Source: Burkholderiales bacterium
Lineage (GTDB): Bacteria > Pseudomonadota > Gammaproteobacteria > Burkholderiales > Ga0077523
Assembly (NCBI GenBank): GCA_025459035.1
Contig: JALORJ010000016.1
Location: 1-20,435 of the forward strand
Length of the DNA stretch: 20,435 nucleotides
Direction of reading: 5' to 3'
The notes under the pieces are model-generated. The model saw nothing but the letters and a program-made list of their open reading frames with translations. It ran no database searches and was not told the DNA's origin. Below are positions 1-8,509 of this stretch, piece by piece. The first letter of the stretch is position 1; the number at the start of each line of letters is the position of its first letter. The translations under genes and the position numbers were made by a program.

Positions 1-1770
1 GGTGCTGGGCATCGACACGACGCGTGTCGCGACGCCGGCGGCTTCGAGTTGCCCGGCCGCCTCGACCGCGAGCGCGACTTCCGACCCGGTCGCGATCAGC
101 ACCACCTGCGGCGCGCCGCCGGCGGCCTCGCGCAGGACGTGGCCGCCGCGCGCGATCGCGGCGACCGCCGCGGGGTCCCGCGGTTGGTGCGGCAGGTTCT
201 GTCGCGACAGCAGCAGCGCGCTCGGGCCGTCGGCGCGGGCCAGTGCAGCCGCCCAGGCCGCCGCGGTCTCGACCGCATCGCACGGGCGCCAGACATCGAG
301 CCCCGGGATCAGCCGCAGGCTGGCCGCGTGCTCGACCGGCTGGTGCGTCGGGCCGTCTTCGCCCAGCCCGATCGAGTCGTGCGTGAGCACGTGGATCACG
401 CGCAGGCGCATCAGCGCCGCGAGCCGCAGCGCGTTGCGCGAGTAGTCGCTGAACACGAGGAAGGTGCCGCCGTAGGGCACGAAGCCGCCGTGCAGCGCGA
501 TGCCGTTCATCAGCGCTGCCATGCCGAACTCGCGCACGCCGTAGAACACGTAGTTGCCGGCGGCCTGCGGCACGACCGGCTTCGAGCCCGACCAGAGCGT
601 GTTGTTGGACCCCGCGAGGTCGGCCGAACCGCCCAGCAGTTCCGGCAGGCGCGGGGCCAGCGCCTCGATGGCGTTCTGCGACGCCTTGCGCGTCGCCACG
701 GTCGCGGCCTTGCGGTCGGTGGCTTCGATCAGCGCGCGCGCGTGCTCGGCGAAGTCGGTCGGCAACGCGCCGCGAGTGCGCCGCAGGAACTCCGCCGCCT
801 CGGCGGGGAACGCCTGCGCGTAGGCGTCGAAGCGCTGCTGCCACCGCGACCGCGCGATCGCGCCGGCCGCGCGGGCATCCCAGGCCGCGCGCACCGGCGC
901 CGGGATCTCGAACGGCGCATGGGGCCAGCCGAGCGCGGCGCGCGTGGCCTCGATCTCGGCGTCGCCCAGCGGCGCACCGTGCGCGCCGCCGGTGTTCGCC
1001 TTCTTCGGGGCGCCCTTGCCGATGACCGTGCGGCAGCACACCAGCACCGGTCGGTCGGTCACCGCGCGCGCCTGCGCGATCGCGGCATCCAGCGCCGCGG
1101 CGTCGTGCCCGTCGACCCCGCGGATCACGTGCCAGCCGTACGCCTCGAACCGCTTCGGCGTGTCGTCGCTGAACCAGTGATCGATCGACGCCTGCTCCGA
1201 GTCGATCGAGATGCGGTTGTCGTCCCAGAACGCGACCAGCTTGCCCAGCCGCAATGTGCCGGCAAGCGCGCAGGCCTCGTGGCTGATGCCCTCCATCAGG
1301 CAGCCGTCGCCCAGGAACACCCACGTGCGGTGGTCGACGATCACGTGACCGTCGCGGTTGAAGGTCTGCGCGAGCAGCCGCTCGGCCAGTGCCATGCCGA
1401 CCGCGTTCGCGATGCCCTGACCGAGCGGTCCGGTGGTGGTCTCGATGCCGGGCGCGACGCCGACCTCCGGGTGACCCGGCGTCTTCGAGTGCAGCTGGCG
1501 AAAGCGCGCCAGCTCGTCGATCGGCAGGTCGTAGCCGGTCAGGTGCAGCAGGCCGTAGAGCAGCATCGAGCCGTGGCCGTTCGACAGCACGAAGCGGTCG
1601 CGGTCGGGCCAGCGCGGGTCGGCCGGATCGTGCTTCAGGTGATGGCGCCACAGCGCCTCGGCGATGTCGGCCATGCCCATCGGCATGCCGGGATGGCCGC
1701 TGTTGGCGCGTTGCACGGCGTCCATGGCGAGCACCCGCAGCGCGTTCGCGAGCTCCTGTCGTTCAGGCAT
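1..1770 (-). CDS. tkt: Transketolase, 3' end cut by window edge
   Basis: This is a thiamine-diphosphate transketolase that moves two-carbon ketol units between sugar phosphates in the non-oxidative pentose phosphate pathway (cytoplasm). The reading frame opens at ATG 1770 and stays open for 590 codons to base 1, so about 70 C-terminal residues of a family near 660 lie outside. It aligns along its length with E. coli TktA: N-terminal SGHPG and NGHGS, the ThDP-binding GDG segment (GDGCLMEGISHE), ETTTGPLGQG, then the pyrimidine-domain stretch GVREFGM and HDSIGLGEDGPTHQPVEH. It ends in the window at VVSMPST, where the C-terminal domain continues. There is no strong Shine-Dalgarno before the ATG. 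It follows ntrX on the same strand after a 118-bp spacer holding a possible -10 box, so it probably has its own promoter. The family assignment is very sure. Confidence 0.96.
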   Translation of the reverse strand, partial: MPERQELANALRVLAMDAVQRANSGHPGMPMGMADIAEALWRHHLKHDPADPRWPDRDRFVLSNGHGSMLLYGLLHLTGYDLPIDELARFRQLHSKTPGHPEVGVAPGIETTTGPLGQGIANAVGMALAERLLAQTFNRDGHVIVDHRTWVFLGDGCLMEGISHEACALAGTLRLGKLVAFWDDNRISIDSEQASIDHWFSDDTPKRFEAYGWHVIRGVDGHDAAALDAAIAQARAVTDRPVLVCCRTVIGKGAPKKANTGGAHGAPLGDAEIEATRAALGWPHAPFEIPAPVRAAWDARAAGAIARSRWQQRFDAYAQAFPAEAAEFLRRTRGALPTDFAEHARALIEATDRKAATVATRKASQNAIEALAPRLPELLGGSADLAGSNNTLWSGSKPVVPQAAGNYVFYGVREFGMAALMNGIALHGGFVPYGGTFLVFSDYSRNALRLAALMRLRVIHVLTHDSIGLGEDGPTHQPVEHAASLRLIPGLDVWRPCDAVETAAAWAAALARADGPSALLLSRQNLPHQPRDPAAVAAIARGGHVLREAAGGAPQVVLIATGSEVALAVEAAGQLEAAGVATRVVSMPST

Positions 1771-1846
1771 CGGAGGTCCGGTCGGATCTTGGGGGGACGA
1801 AGCACCGCCGCCGCCGCGGTCGCGAAGCAGGCGGTGAAGGGCGGCG

Positions 1847-1852
1847 AGTGTA
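1847..1852 (-). promoter_or_regulatory. Possible -10 box of the tkt promoter
   Basis: On the minus strand the spacer between ntrX and tkt reads GCTACACTCG, and TACACT resembles a sigma-70 -10 hexamer. No good -35 hexamer lies 16-18 bp upstream. The box is about 77 bp before the tkt start codon. The rest of the 118-bp spacer is GC-rich and includes a perfect 12-bp palindrome CCCGGTACCGGG at 1861-1872. This is a weak prediction. Confidence 0.25.
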
Positions 1853-1888
1853 GCGGCCGGCCCGGTACCGGGGACGCCGCCGACCGCG

Positions 1889-3096
1889 TCAGTCGGTGCC
1901 CGACGCCGACTCGTGGCGTCGCGGCAGCGCGATGCCGAGCTGCTTGAGCTTGCGATACAGGTGCGTGCGCTCGAGCCCGACCTTGTCGGCGACGCGACTC
2001 ATGTTGTGGCCCTCGCGCGCGATGTGCCAGTCGAAGTACGCGCGCTCGAACGCGTCGCGCGCCTCGCGCAGCGCGAGATCCAGCGGCACGTGGCCGAGCG
2101 TGGGCGCGCCGCCGCTCGACTCGAGCGCGGCGGCGACGTCGCGCGGGCCGATCTCGGGTCCGTCGCCGGTGAGCGCGGCGGTGCGCACCGCCGCCTCCAG
2201 CTGCACGAGGTTGCCGGGCCAGCGGTGCAGCCGCAGCGCGTTCAGGGCCGCCGTGCCGAGCGAGCGCGGCGGCACTTCGCGCGCCTCGACCAGCCGCTCG
2301 AGCACCAGCCCGGCGATCTCGGGCAGGTCCTCGGGATGCGCGGACAGCGGCGGCACACGTAGCGTGATCGCGCCGATGCGCTCGAACAGGCGCGCGTCGA
2401 ACTGGCCGGCCGCGACCCGCTCCGGCAGATCGTGCATCGCGGTCGACACCAGCCGCAGCGCCGTCGGCTCGACCGCCGCGAGGCGCTGCAGCAACGCGAC
2501 CTGACGCGCGGCGGACCACTGACCGACGTCGTGCAGGTAGAGCGTGCCTTCGGCGGCCCGCGCGAACGCGGCGCCGTCGGCGTCGGCGACGAAGCCGGCC
2601 TCGTCGAGCGCCACCCACGGCGTGTGCGGGCGGTGCAGGTAGCGCGCGCACAACGCTTCGCCGCTGCCGGGCGCGGCGAGCAGCAGCACGGGCAGCGCGA
2701 GGTCGCGCGCACGCTCGAGACGGGCGCGCAGGTCGCGGACCACCGGCGCGCGGCCGAGCATCGCGAGCGACAGGTCCGGCGCGGTCTTCGGCGCCACGGC
2801 CGGGCCCTGCGCGAGCGCGCGGCCGACCGTCGCCAGCAGCTTCTGCATCGCGACGGGCTTCTCGAGGAACCCCTGTGCGCCGACGCGCACGGCCTCGACC
2901 GCCGTCTCGATCGTGCCGTGCCCCGACATCATGACCACGGGCATCGTGAGCTGTCCGCCGGCGGCCCATTCCTTCAGCAGCGTGATGCCGTCGGTGTCGG
3001 GCATCCAGATGTCGAGCAGCACGAGGTCGGGGTCAGGATCTCCGACAGCAGCTCGCGGATGCCGACCTCGTCGTCGACGACCAGGATGCGACTCAT
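1889..3096 (-). pseudogene. ntrX: NtrX-type response regulator, frame broken in the receiver domain
   Basis: This is the response regulator partner of the adjacent NtrY kinase. ATG 3096 overlaps the ntrY stop (ATGA) and starts MSRILVVDDEVGIRELLSEIL, with the acidic pair of a receiver domain. Near 3028-3040 the frame changes and homology resumes at PDLVLLDIWMPDTDG (phospho-acceptor Asp) and continues with MSGHGT and FLEKPV (conserved Lys). Helix 1 to helix 2 of the receiver, roughly 30 residues, is missing. The middle domain is a degenerate AAA+ module: APGSGEALC replaces a P-loop (no GK[ST]), LYLHDVGQ replaces Walker B, and there is no GAFTGA loop, so it is unlikely to activate sigma-54. Betaproteobacterial NtrX proteins are commonly like this. 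The C-terminus is a Fis-type helix-turn-helix (NMSRVADKVGLERTHLYRKL). The total of 1208 bp is not a multiple of three. The damage could be real or an assembly error; the rest looks well conserved. Confidence 0.75.
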
Positions 3097-5105
3097 GTGG
3101 TCTGCTCCGACGCTGCCGGGACCGCGCGCCGCGGTGCCGGCGCCGCAGCGCCCGGCGGCAGCAGCACGCTGACGCGCGCACCGCCGGTGGCGAGGTTCTC
3201 GAGATGCATCGCGCCGCCGTGCTCCTCGACGATCTTGCGCACGATCGACAGCCCGAGGCCGGTGCCGCGCGCCTTGGTGGTCATGTAGGGCTCCGGCGCG
3301 CGCCCGAGGAACTCGCGCGGGAAACCCGCGCCGTTGTCCGACACCCGCAGCGCGACGCGCGCGCCGTCGGCGCGCTCGAGGCTCACGTGCACGCGCGGCA
3401 GCGACACGCCGGCGACGGCGTCGGCGGCGTTGCGCACGAGGTTGTGGATGACCTGACGCAGCTTGACCGCGTCGCCGGCGATGTCGGGCAGCGTGTCGTC
3501 GACCGCCACCCGCAGACCGAGGCCATGCGCGTCGTACAGCGTCAGCACCTCGCGCACGAGCGCACGGCCAGCGCGGACACCTGGTTGACGATCGTCTGCG
3601 TGAGCCGCGTCAGCAGATCGGCCTCGGTGGCGTCGAGCTTCGGATGCAGCCGCGCCTGCAGCCGCTCGGCCGACAGCTGGATCGGCGTCAGCGGGTTCTT
3701 GATCTCGTGCGCGAGGCGGCGTGCGACCTCGCCCCACGCCGCCTGACGCTGTGCGTGCAGCAGGTGCGTGAGGTCGTCGAACACGACGACGAAGCCCTCG
3801 TCCGGAGCGCCGGTGATGCGCGACACGTGCACGAGCAGCGTGAGCTCGCCGCGCTCGGCCGGGAACGCGAGCTCGCGCTGCCAGTCGCGGTCGGCCGGCG
3901 CGGCCAGCGCGTCGGCGAGCGGTCCGGCCAGCGCCGCCATCGCCGGGCGCACGCCGGCCCAGTCGGCGACAGCCCGACCGACGAACGGCGCGAGCGGCAC
4001 GCCCAGGATGCGCTCGGCGCCGGGGTTGGCCGTCACCAGACGGCCCGCGGAGTCGAGCGCGATCACGCCGGCCGACAGGTTGGCGAGGATGCTCTCGAGC
4101 GACGCGCGCGCCGCCTCCACCGCGGCCTGCGAGCGCTCGGTCTCGCGCCGGGCGGTGTCGAGTTCGCGTGTCATCGCGTTGAACGACTGCGTGAGCACGC
4201 CCAGCTCGTCGTAGCTGCGCACCTGCATGCGCCGGCTGTAGTCGCCCTGCGCGACGGCACGCGTGCCCTCGGCCAGCGCGCCCAGCGGCGCCGACAGGGT
4301 CTGGCTGAAGTAGAGCGCCAGCAGCACCGCCGACAGCAGCGCCAGCAGCAGCGCGAGGGTCAGGGTGAGCCCGAACAGGCGCTTGAGCCCGACCCGCGAC
4401 AGCGCCAGTTCGTCGTAGTCGGCATGCGCCGCGCGCACGGCCTCGGCGTTGTGCGCGACCGACTCGGGCACGTGCTGCACCACCTGCAGCACCTCGAGCC
4501 CGCCGCCGACCGTGTTGACCGGCACCACGACCCGCAGCAGCAGGCGCCCGTCGGGACCGCTGGTGATCGTCGCGCAGCGCACCGATCTTGGCGCGGCGCT
4601 GCGCCGGGCTGCGATCGGACAGCGTGAGCGCCATCGCGTCGGCTTTCACGCGCAGATCGGCCAGCAGCGTGTCGAGGATGTCGCGACCCAGCGCGAGCCC
4701 GCCGTCGAGCGCCTTCTCGACGCGCACGTCGAACCAGCCGTCGATCGACCGGCCGAGGAACTGGACCGACACGGCGTAGACCAGCACGCCCGGAAGCACG
4801 GCGACCACCGTGAACAGCGTGGTCAGGCGCAGCGTGAGGCGCGAGCCGAAGGTGCGGTTGCGCAGCCGACGCCGGATCGCGAGCAGCTGGCGCGCGGTCA
4901 CGAGGATCAGCAGCACCACGACCACGACCCCGGCGCCGAGCAGACCGCGCAGTCCCTGCGCGAACAGCGTCGTGTTGCTGCTCGCGGTGGTGAGCAGCAC
5001 CAGAAGGACGATGCCGGCCAGCACCGCGACGACCACCAGCATGCGCGACAGGCGCGACCCGAACAGCGACGGCACGGGAGCGACGACGTCCGGTGGCGCG
5101 CTCAT
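3093..5105 (-). pseudogene. ntrY: NtrY-type membrane sensor histidine kinase, two internal frame breaks
   Basis: This is a membrane histidine kinase. ATG 5105 overlaps the DUF4390 stop (ATGA). The first frame gives MSAPPDVV, three hydrophobic helices within about residues 18-115 and the start of the extracytoplasmic region, up to AKIGALRDD near 4575. A second frame then carries PDGRLLLRVVVPVN, a fourth membrane helix near 4330-4400, HAMP (LSAPLGALAEGTRAVAQGDY), a PAS-like domain (LESILANLSAGVIALD) and the H box RRLAHEIKNPLTPIQLSAERL, up to TIVNQVSAL near 3575. The first frame then returns with VREVLTLYDAHG, N box NLVRNAADAV, G1 DNGAGF and G2 GTGLGLSIVRKIVEEHGG. About 45-50 residues appear to be lost at the first break and about 25 at the second. 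The two shifts cancel, since the span is exactly 671 codons. As written the gene cannot give a full-length kinase. Identification is firm; whether the breaks are biological is open. Confidence 0.78.
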
Positions 5106-5641
5106 CGGCGCACGGTCCAGAGGAATTCGTCGGACGCGAGGTTCCAGCGCTTCGAGCCGAGAGCGGTGATCTGGAACGGCTTGGGCAGCAGCGACGTGTC
5201 GAGCTGCAGCCGCACGGCGGCCGTGTGCGGGCGCTCGGCCTCGAGGTCCTCGCGCCCCATCAGACGGCGGCCGCGGATACGGCCGAGCTGCGCGGTGGCC
5301 TCGGCCAGGGAGTCGAACTGGCGCGGGCCGGTCTCGCCGGACAGACGGTACTGCCGCGTCAGCGCGTTCCACGACAGGCGCTGGCGCAGCTCGAACGCGT
5401 GCACCGTCCGGTCCCACAGGCCGAACGTCCACCAGCGCGCGTGCGTGAGCGAGAACTCGAGCACGAAGTCGAGCGCGACGCCACGCTGCAGCGCGTCCTC
5501 GAGCGTCGGCCCGAGCTCGACGTCGAACGCGGTGTCGAGCAGCACGCCCTCGTCGTTGATGACGATCTCGGCCGCGCGCGTCTGGATCGACGGGTCGGCT
5601 GCGCGCGCCATCCACGCGGTCGCCAGCGTGACCGCGAGCAC
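5102..5641 (-). CDS. DUF4390 exported protein
   Basis: This is a DUF4390-family protein of unknown function, always seen between rsmB and ntrY in this lineage. The recognisable core begins after a hydrophobic leader (VLAVTLATAWMARA, cleaved near ARA) and includes LEDALQRGVALDFVLEFSLTHARWW, a pattern typical of the family, and ends in FLWTVRR. The start is uncertain. GTG 5641 gives 179 residues, but its leader lacks basic residues; the codons just before it (ERLARLVAWC) would supply a better n-region yet contain no ATG, GTG or TTG until far inside rsmB. ATG 5611 would remove the leader. The stop overlaps the ntrY ATG, which suggests translational coupling and a role at the cell envelope together with the kinase; that last point is inference. 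Confidence 0.8.
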   Translation of the reverse strand: MLAVTLATAWMARAADPSIQTRAAEIVINDEGVLLDTAFDVELGPTLEDALQRGVALDFVLEFSLTHARWWTFGLWDRTVHAFELRQRLSWNALTRQYRLSGETGPRQFDSLAEATAQLGRIRGRRLMGREDLEAERPHTAAVRLQLDTSLLPKPFQITALGSKRWNLASDEFLWTVRR

Positions 5642-5669
5642 GCACCACGCGACGAGCCTCGCGAGCCGC

Positions 5670-6947
5670 TCAGTCGCCGGGCGGCGCGGATGGCAGGCGA
5701 TGCAGGAGGGCGTAGAAGAAACCGTCGTGCTCCGCGGTGGGAAGAAGCCGGCCGTCGGGCGCCGGCAGGCAGGGCATCGCGGCGCGGCGCGCGTCGGCGT
5801 GTCGGGCCGTGAAGGCCTGCACCACATGCGCGTTCTCGGCGTCGAACACCGAGCACGTCGCGTAGAGGAAGGTACCACCGGGTTTCAGCAACCCCCACAG
5901 CGCGTCGAGCAGCGCGCCCTGCTGCTGCGCGAACTGCGCGAGGTCGGATTCGCGCCGCAGCCACTTCGCGTCGGGATGACGGCGCACGATCCCCGAGGCG
6001 CTGCACGGCGCGTCGAGCAGGATGCGGTCGAAGGCCCGGCCGTCCCACCAGCGGCCGGGGTCGGTCGCGTCGGCGGCGATGCAGTGCGGCGCGAGGCCGA
6101 GGCGGTGGCCCTGTTCGGCGACCTGCCGCAGCCGCTCGGCATCGTGGTCGAGCGCCGTCAGCGCGATGTCGGCACGCTCGAGCAGGTGCATCGCCTTGCC
6201 GCCGGGTGCGGCGCACGCGTCGAGCACGCGATCGCCCGCCTGCGCATCCAGAAGCTCGGCCGCGTACTGCGCGCCGCGGTCCTGCACCGACAGGCGCCCC
6301 TCGGCCCAGCCCGGCAACGTCCGCGTCGGGACCGGCCGGTGCAGGCGCAGCGCCGTCGGCCCGGTCACGTCATGGCCGTGGCCGGCCGCGTCGAGCGCTG
6401 CCCGCGCGGTCGCGACGTCGCCGCGGCGCACGTTCACGCGCACGGTCATCGGCGGATGGCGGTTGCCTTCGGCGAGCACGCCCGCCGCACGCGCCTCCCC
6501 GAGCTCGGCTTCGAGTCTCGCGACCCACCAGGCCGGGTGCGACCAGCGCGCCTGCGCCGTGGCCGGCATCGCGGCCTCGAGCGCGTCGCGCTCGCGCAGG
6601 TAACGCCGCAGGGTCGCGTTGACGAAGCCGGCGGCGTGGGCAAATCCGAGCCCCCGGGTGGCCTCGACGGCGAACCCGACGACCGCGTGCGGTGCGGCGC
6701 GCGTGGCGCGCAGCTGGTACAGGCCCACGAGCAGCACGGCTTCGAGCAGCCGCTCGGGACGCCCGCGGCGCGCGAGCTGGTCGAGCACCGCGCGCAGCGG
6801 CCCGAGCTGGCGCAGCGTCCCGGCGACGAGGTCGGTGTGCATCGCCGGGTCGATGCCGGCGGCCGCGGCGCCGGACCGCGCGGCCGCTCGGCGCCCTGCG
6901 AGCACCTCGGCGACGTCGCGGGCCGCGGCTTGCTGGGTGGCGTTCAA
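5670..6947 (-). CDS. rsmB: 16S rRNA (cytosine-967-C5)-methyltransferase RsmB
   Basis: This enzyme methylates C967 of 16S rRNA using S-adenosylmethionine. The 425-residue protein has an N-terminal NusB-like domain (about 1-125) and a C-terminal Rossmann methyltransferase domain. The visible motifs are SAM motif I DACAAPGGK at about 243-251, motif IV DAPCSASGIVRRHPD starting at residue 312, and the catalytic motif YATCS with Cys365. Length matches the family (E. coli 429). The best start is TTG 6947, which overlaps the fmt stop as TTGA, the usual arrangement for coupled genes; the first residues NATQQAAARDVAEVL look like a normal N-terminus. It lies between fmt and the DUF4390 gene in the standard order of the lineage. 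Confidence 0.95.
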   Translation of the reverse strand: MNATQQAAARDVAEVLAGRRAAARSGAAAAGIDPAMHTDLVAGTLRQLGPLRAVLDQLARRGRPERLLEAVLLVGLYQLRATRAAPHAVVGFAVEATRGLGFAHAAGFVNATLRRYLRERDALEAAMPATAQARWSHPAWWVARLEAELGEARAAGVLAEGNRHPPMTVRVNVRRGDVATARAALDAAGHGHDVTGPTALRLHRPVPTRTLPGWAEGRLSVQDRGAQYAAELLDAQAGDRVLDACAAPGGKAMHLLERADIALTALDHDAERLRQVAEQGHRLGLAPHCIAADATDPGRWWDGRAFDRILLDAPCSASGIVRRHPDAKWLRRESDLAQFAQQQGALLDALWGLLKPGGTFLYATCSVFDAENAHVVQAFTARHADARRAAMPCLPAPDGRLLPTAEHDGFFYALLHRLPSAPPGD

Positions 6948-7888
6948 CGCGCGCCCGGGTCCAGCCTCCAGCCCGGGGCGACAGGATTGCCGCGCAGCCA
7001 GTCGGCGGCCGCGAGGCGGCGCGCGCCGGCCCGCTGCAGCACCCGAAGACCGAGGACGCTGCCGTCGCCGCACGCGACCTGCACGGCGTCGGCATCGACG
7101 GCGACGATCGTCCCGGGCGGCGCCGACGTGGTCGCGGCGACGATGCGCGCGCTCCAGATCTTCAGCGGCGCACCGTCGAGGATCGCGTGCGCGCCAGGCA
7201 CGGGATCGAACGCCCGGATCTGCCGGTCGAGATCGCGGGCCGGCCGGGTCCAGTCCACAGCGGCGTCGGCGCGTCCGATCTTGCGGGCGTACGTGACCCC
7301 GTCGACCGGTTGCGGCGTCGGCGTCCATGGTGCGCGTTCGAGGCCGTCGAGCGTGTCGACGAGCAGCTCGGCGCCGAGGCTGGCGAGCCGGTCGTGCAGC
7401 GTGCCGGCCGTGTCGTCGGATGCGATCGGCGTCGGCGCGCGGGCGTACACCGGACCGGTGTCGAGACCGGCCTCCATCCGCATGATGCACACCCCGGACT
7501 CGGCATCGCCGGCCTCGATCGCCCGGACGATCGGCGCCGCGCCGCGCCAGCGCGGCAGCAGCGATGCGTGGATGTTGAGGGCGCCGCCGGGGAAGGCGGC
7601 GAGCACGGCGGGCGGCAGCAGCAGGCCGTAGGCCGCGACCACCAGCACATCGGCGCCGGTCGCCGCGAACGCCGACGGCGCCGCGGCGTCCTTCAGGGTC
7701 TCGGGCTGGTGCACCGGCAGACCGGCCGCCAGCGCGACGCGCTTCACGTCGCTCGCGAGCGGCTGCAGGCCGCGGCCCGCGGGTCGGTCGGGTTGGGTCC
7801 AGACCGCGACGACCGGATGCGGCGACGCGAGCAGGCGCTCGAGCGCGACCGCCGCGAACCGCGGCGTCCCGGCGAAGGCAAGCCGCAC
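6944..7888 (-). CDS. fmt: Methionyl-tRNA formyltransferase
   Basis: This enzyme transfers a formyl group from 10-formyltetrahydrofolate to Met-tRNA(fMet) for translation initiation. GTG 7888, 5 bp past the def stop, gives 314 residues (E. coli 315). The start MRLAFAGTPRFAAVALERLL matches the family. TQPDRPAGRG is the conserved substrate loop, NIHASLLPRWRGAAPI carries Asn106 and His108, and Asp143 lies in MEAGLDTG; these correspond to the catalytic Asn106, His108 and Asp144 of E. coli. The C-terminal beta-barrel domain covers about 205-314. An ATG further upstream would lie inside def and is not needed. The pair with def is the classic formylation and deformylation operon. Confidence 0.96.
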   Translation of the reverse strand: MRLAFAGTPRFAAVALERLLASPHPVVAVWTQPDRPAGRGLQPLASDVKRVALAAGLPVHQPETLKDAAAPSAFAATGADVLVVAAYGLLLPPAVLAAFPGGALNIHASLLPRWRGAAPIVRAIEAGDAESGVCIMRMEAGLDTGPVYARAPTPIASDDTAGTLHDRLASLGAELLVDTLDGLERAPWTPTPQPVDGVTYARKIGRADAAVDWTRPARDLDRQIRAFDPVPGAHAILDGAPLKIWSARIVAATTSAPPGTIVAVDADAVQVACGDGSVLGLRVLQRAGARRLAAADWLRGNPVAPGWRLDPGAR

Positions 7889-7893
7889 CAGGA

Positions 7894-8397
7894 TCAGCCG
7901 GTGCGCTTCTGCTGCTTGCGCAGCTTGGCGGCGATGCGCGTCTGCTTGAGCCGCGACAGGTACTCGACGAACACACGGCCGTCGAGATGATCCATTTCGT
8001 GCTGCAGGCACACCGACAGCAGGCCGTCGGCGTCGACCTCGAAGAACGCGCCGTGCACATCCTGCGCGCGCACCCGGACGCGTTCGTGGCGCGCGACGCG
8101 GTCATAGATGCCCGGCACCGAGAGACAGCCTTCCTCGAGCGTCGAATCCCCCTCGCCGGCGACGATCACCGGGTTCACGTACACGACCGGCTGGTCGTGG
8201 GTCTCGGACGCGTCGGCGACCAGCACGCGCTGGTGCACGTCGACCTGGGTGGCAGCCAGTCCGACGCCGTGCGCGGCCTGCATCGTGTCGATCAGGTCGC
8301 GGGCCAGTCGCTCGAGGGCCGCGTCGAATCGCGTGACCGGCGCTGCCTTGCGGTGCAGTCTCGGGTCCGGGTATTGGAGGATCGGTAGAACCGCCAT
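7894..8397 (-). CDS. def: Peptide deformylase
   Basis: This metalloenzyme removes the N-formyl group from nascent proteins. It is 167 residues, starting MAVLPILQYPDPRLH at ATG 8397. All three family motifs are present: GVGLAATQ (44-51), EEGCLSVP with metal ligand Cys91, and HEMDH with His133, His137 and catalytic Glu134. The C-terminal helix is basic (KLRKQQKRTG), as in type 1 enzymes of Gram-negatives. It is the first gene of the minus-strand operon def-fmt-rsmB-DUF4390-ntrY-ntrX and faces the LysM gene across a 112-bp promoter region. The Shine-Dalgarno is weak. Confidence 0.97.
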   Translation of the reverse strand: MAVLPILQYPDPRLHRKAAPVTRFDAALERLARDLIDTMQAAHGVGLAATQVDVHQRVLVADASETHDQPVVYVNPVIVAGEGDSTLEEGCLSVPGIYDRVARHERVRVRAQDVHGAFFEVDADGLLSVCLQHEMDHLDGRVFVEYLSRLKQTRIAAKLRKQQKRTG

Positions 8398-8410
8398 AAA
8401 AGCTTGCTCG

Positions 8411-8439
8411 TTGAAGGGATTACAGCCAGAATCTAGAGC
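8411..8439 (+). promoter_or_regulatory. Candidate promoter for the LysM gene
   Basis: TTGAAG (8411-8416) and TAGAGC (8434-8439) are 17 bp apart on the plus strand. The -35 is fair (four of six) and the -10 is poor (three of six). The leader to the LysM ATG would be about 70 bp. This site overlaps the candidate def promoter, so the two transcription units may compete. Confidence 0.25.
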
Positions 8440-8447
8440 GAAATCGA
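8419..8447 (-). promoter_or_regulatory. Candidate sigma-70 promoter for the def operon
   Basis: On the minus strand TCGATT (8447-8442) and TGTAAT (8424-8419) are 17 bp apart. TGTAAT matches the -10 consensus at five of six positions; the -35 is poor. The -10 lies about 22 bp before the def ATG, giving a short leader. It overlaps a possible promoter for the LysM gene on the other strand. Confidence 0.35.
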
Positions 8448-8509
8448 GGTATGCGATGCAATGCCTCGCCTTGTATCGGCAAACCGTCGTTCTCGCGCAG
8501 GGGCTCTCG

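Noticed and set aside
1861..1872. Palindrome CCCGGTACCGGG between ntrX and tkt as a terminator
   Set aside because: No loop of useful size and no T-run on the minus strand.
49..1947. Long plus-strand open frame (632 codons) opposite tkt
   Set aside because: It is antisense to a clear transketolase and its protein is Arg/Ala-rich with no recognisable family; such frames are common in GC-rich genes.
3030..3045. Programmed ribosomal frameshift as the cause of the ntrX frame change
   Set aside because: Conserved sequence is missing at the break, not just shifted, and no slippery heptamer is present, so a deletion or assembly gap fits better.
3093..5648. A single 851-residue protein covering the ntrY region
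   Set aside because: Only its two ends match NtrY; the middle is an Arg/Ala-rich wrong-frame translation and the N-terminal part is antiparallel to nothing known and overlaps DUF4390.
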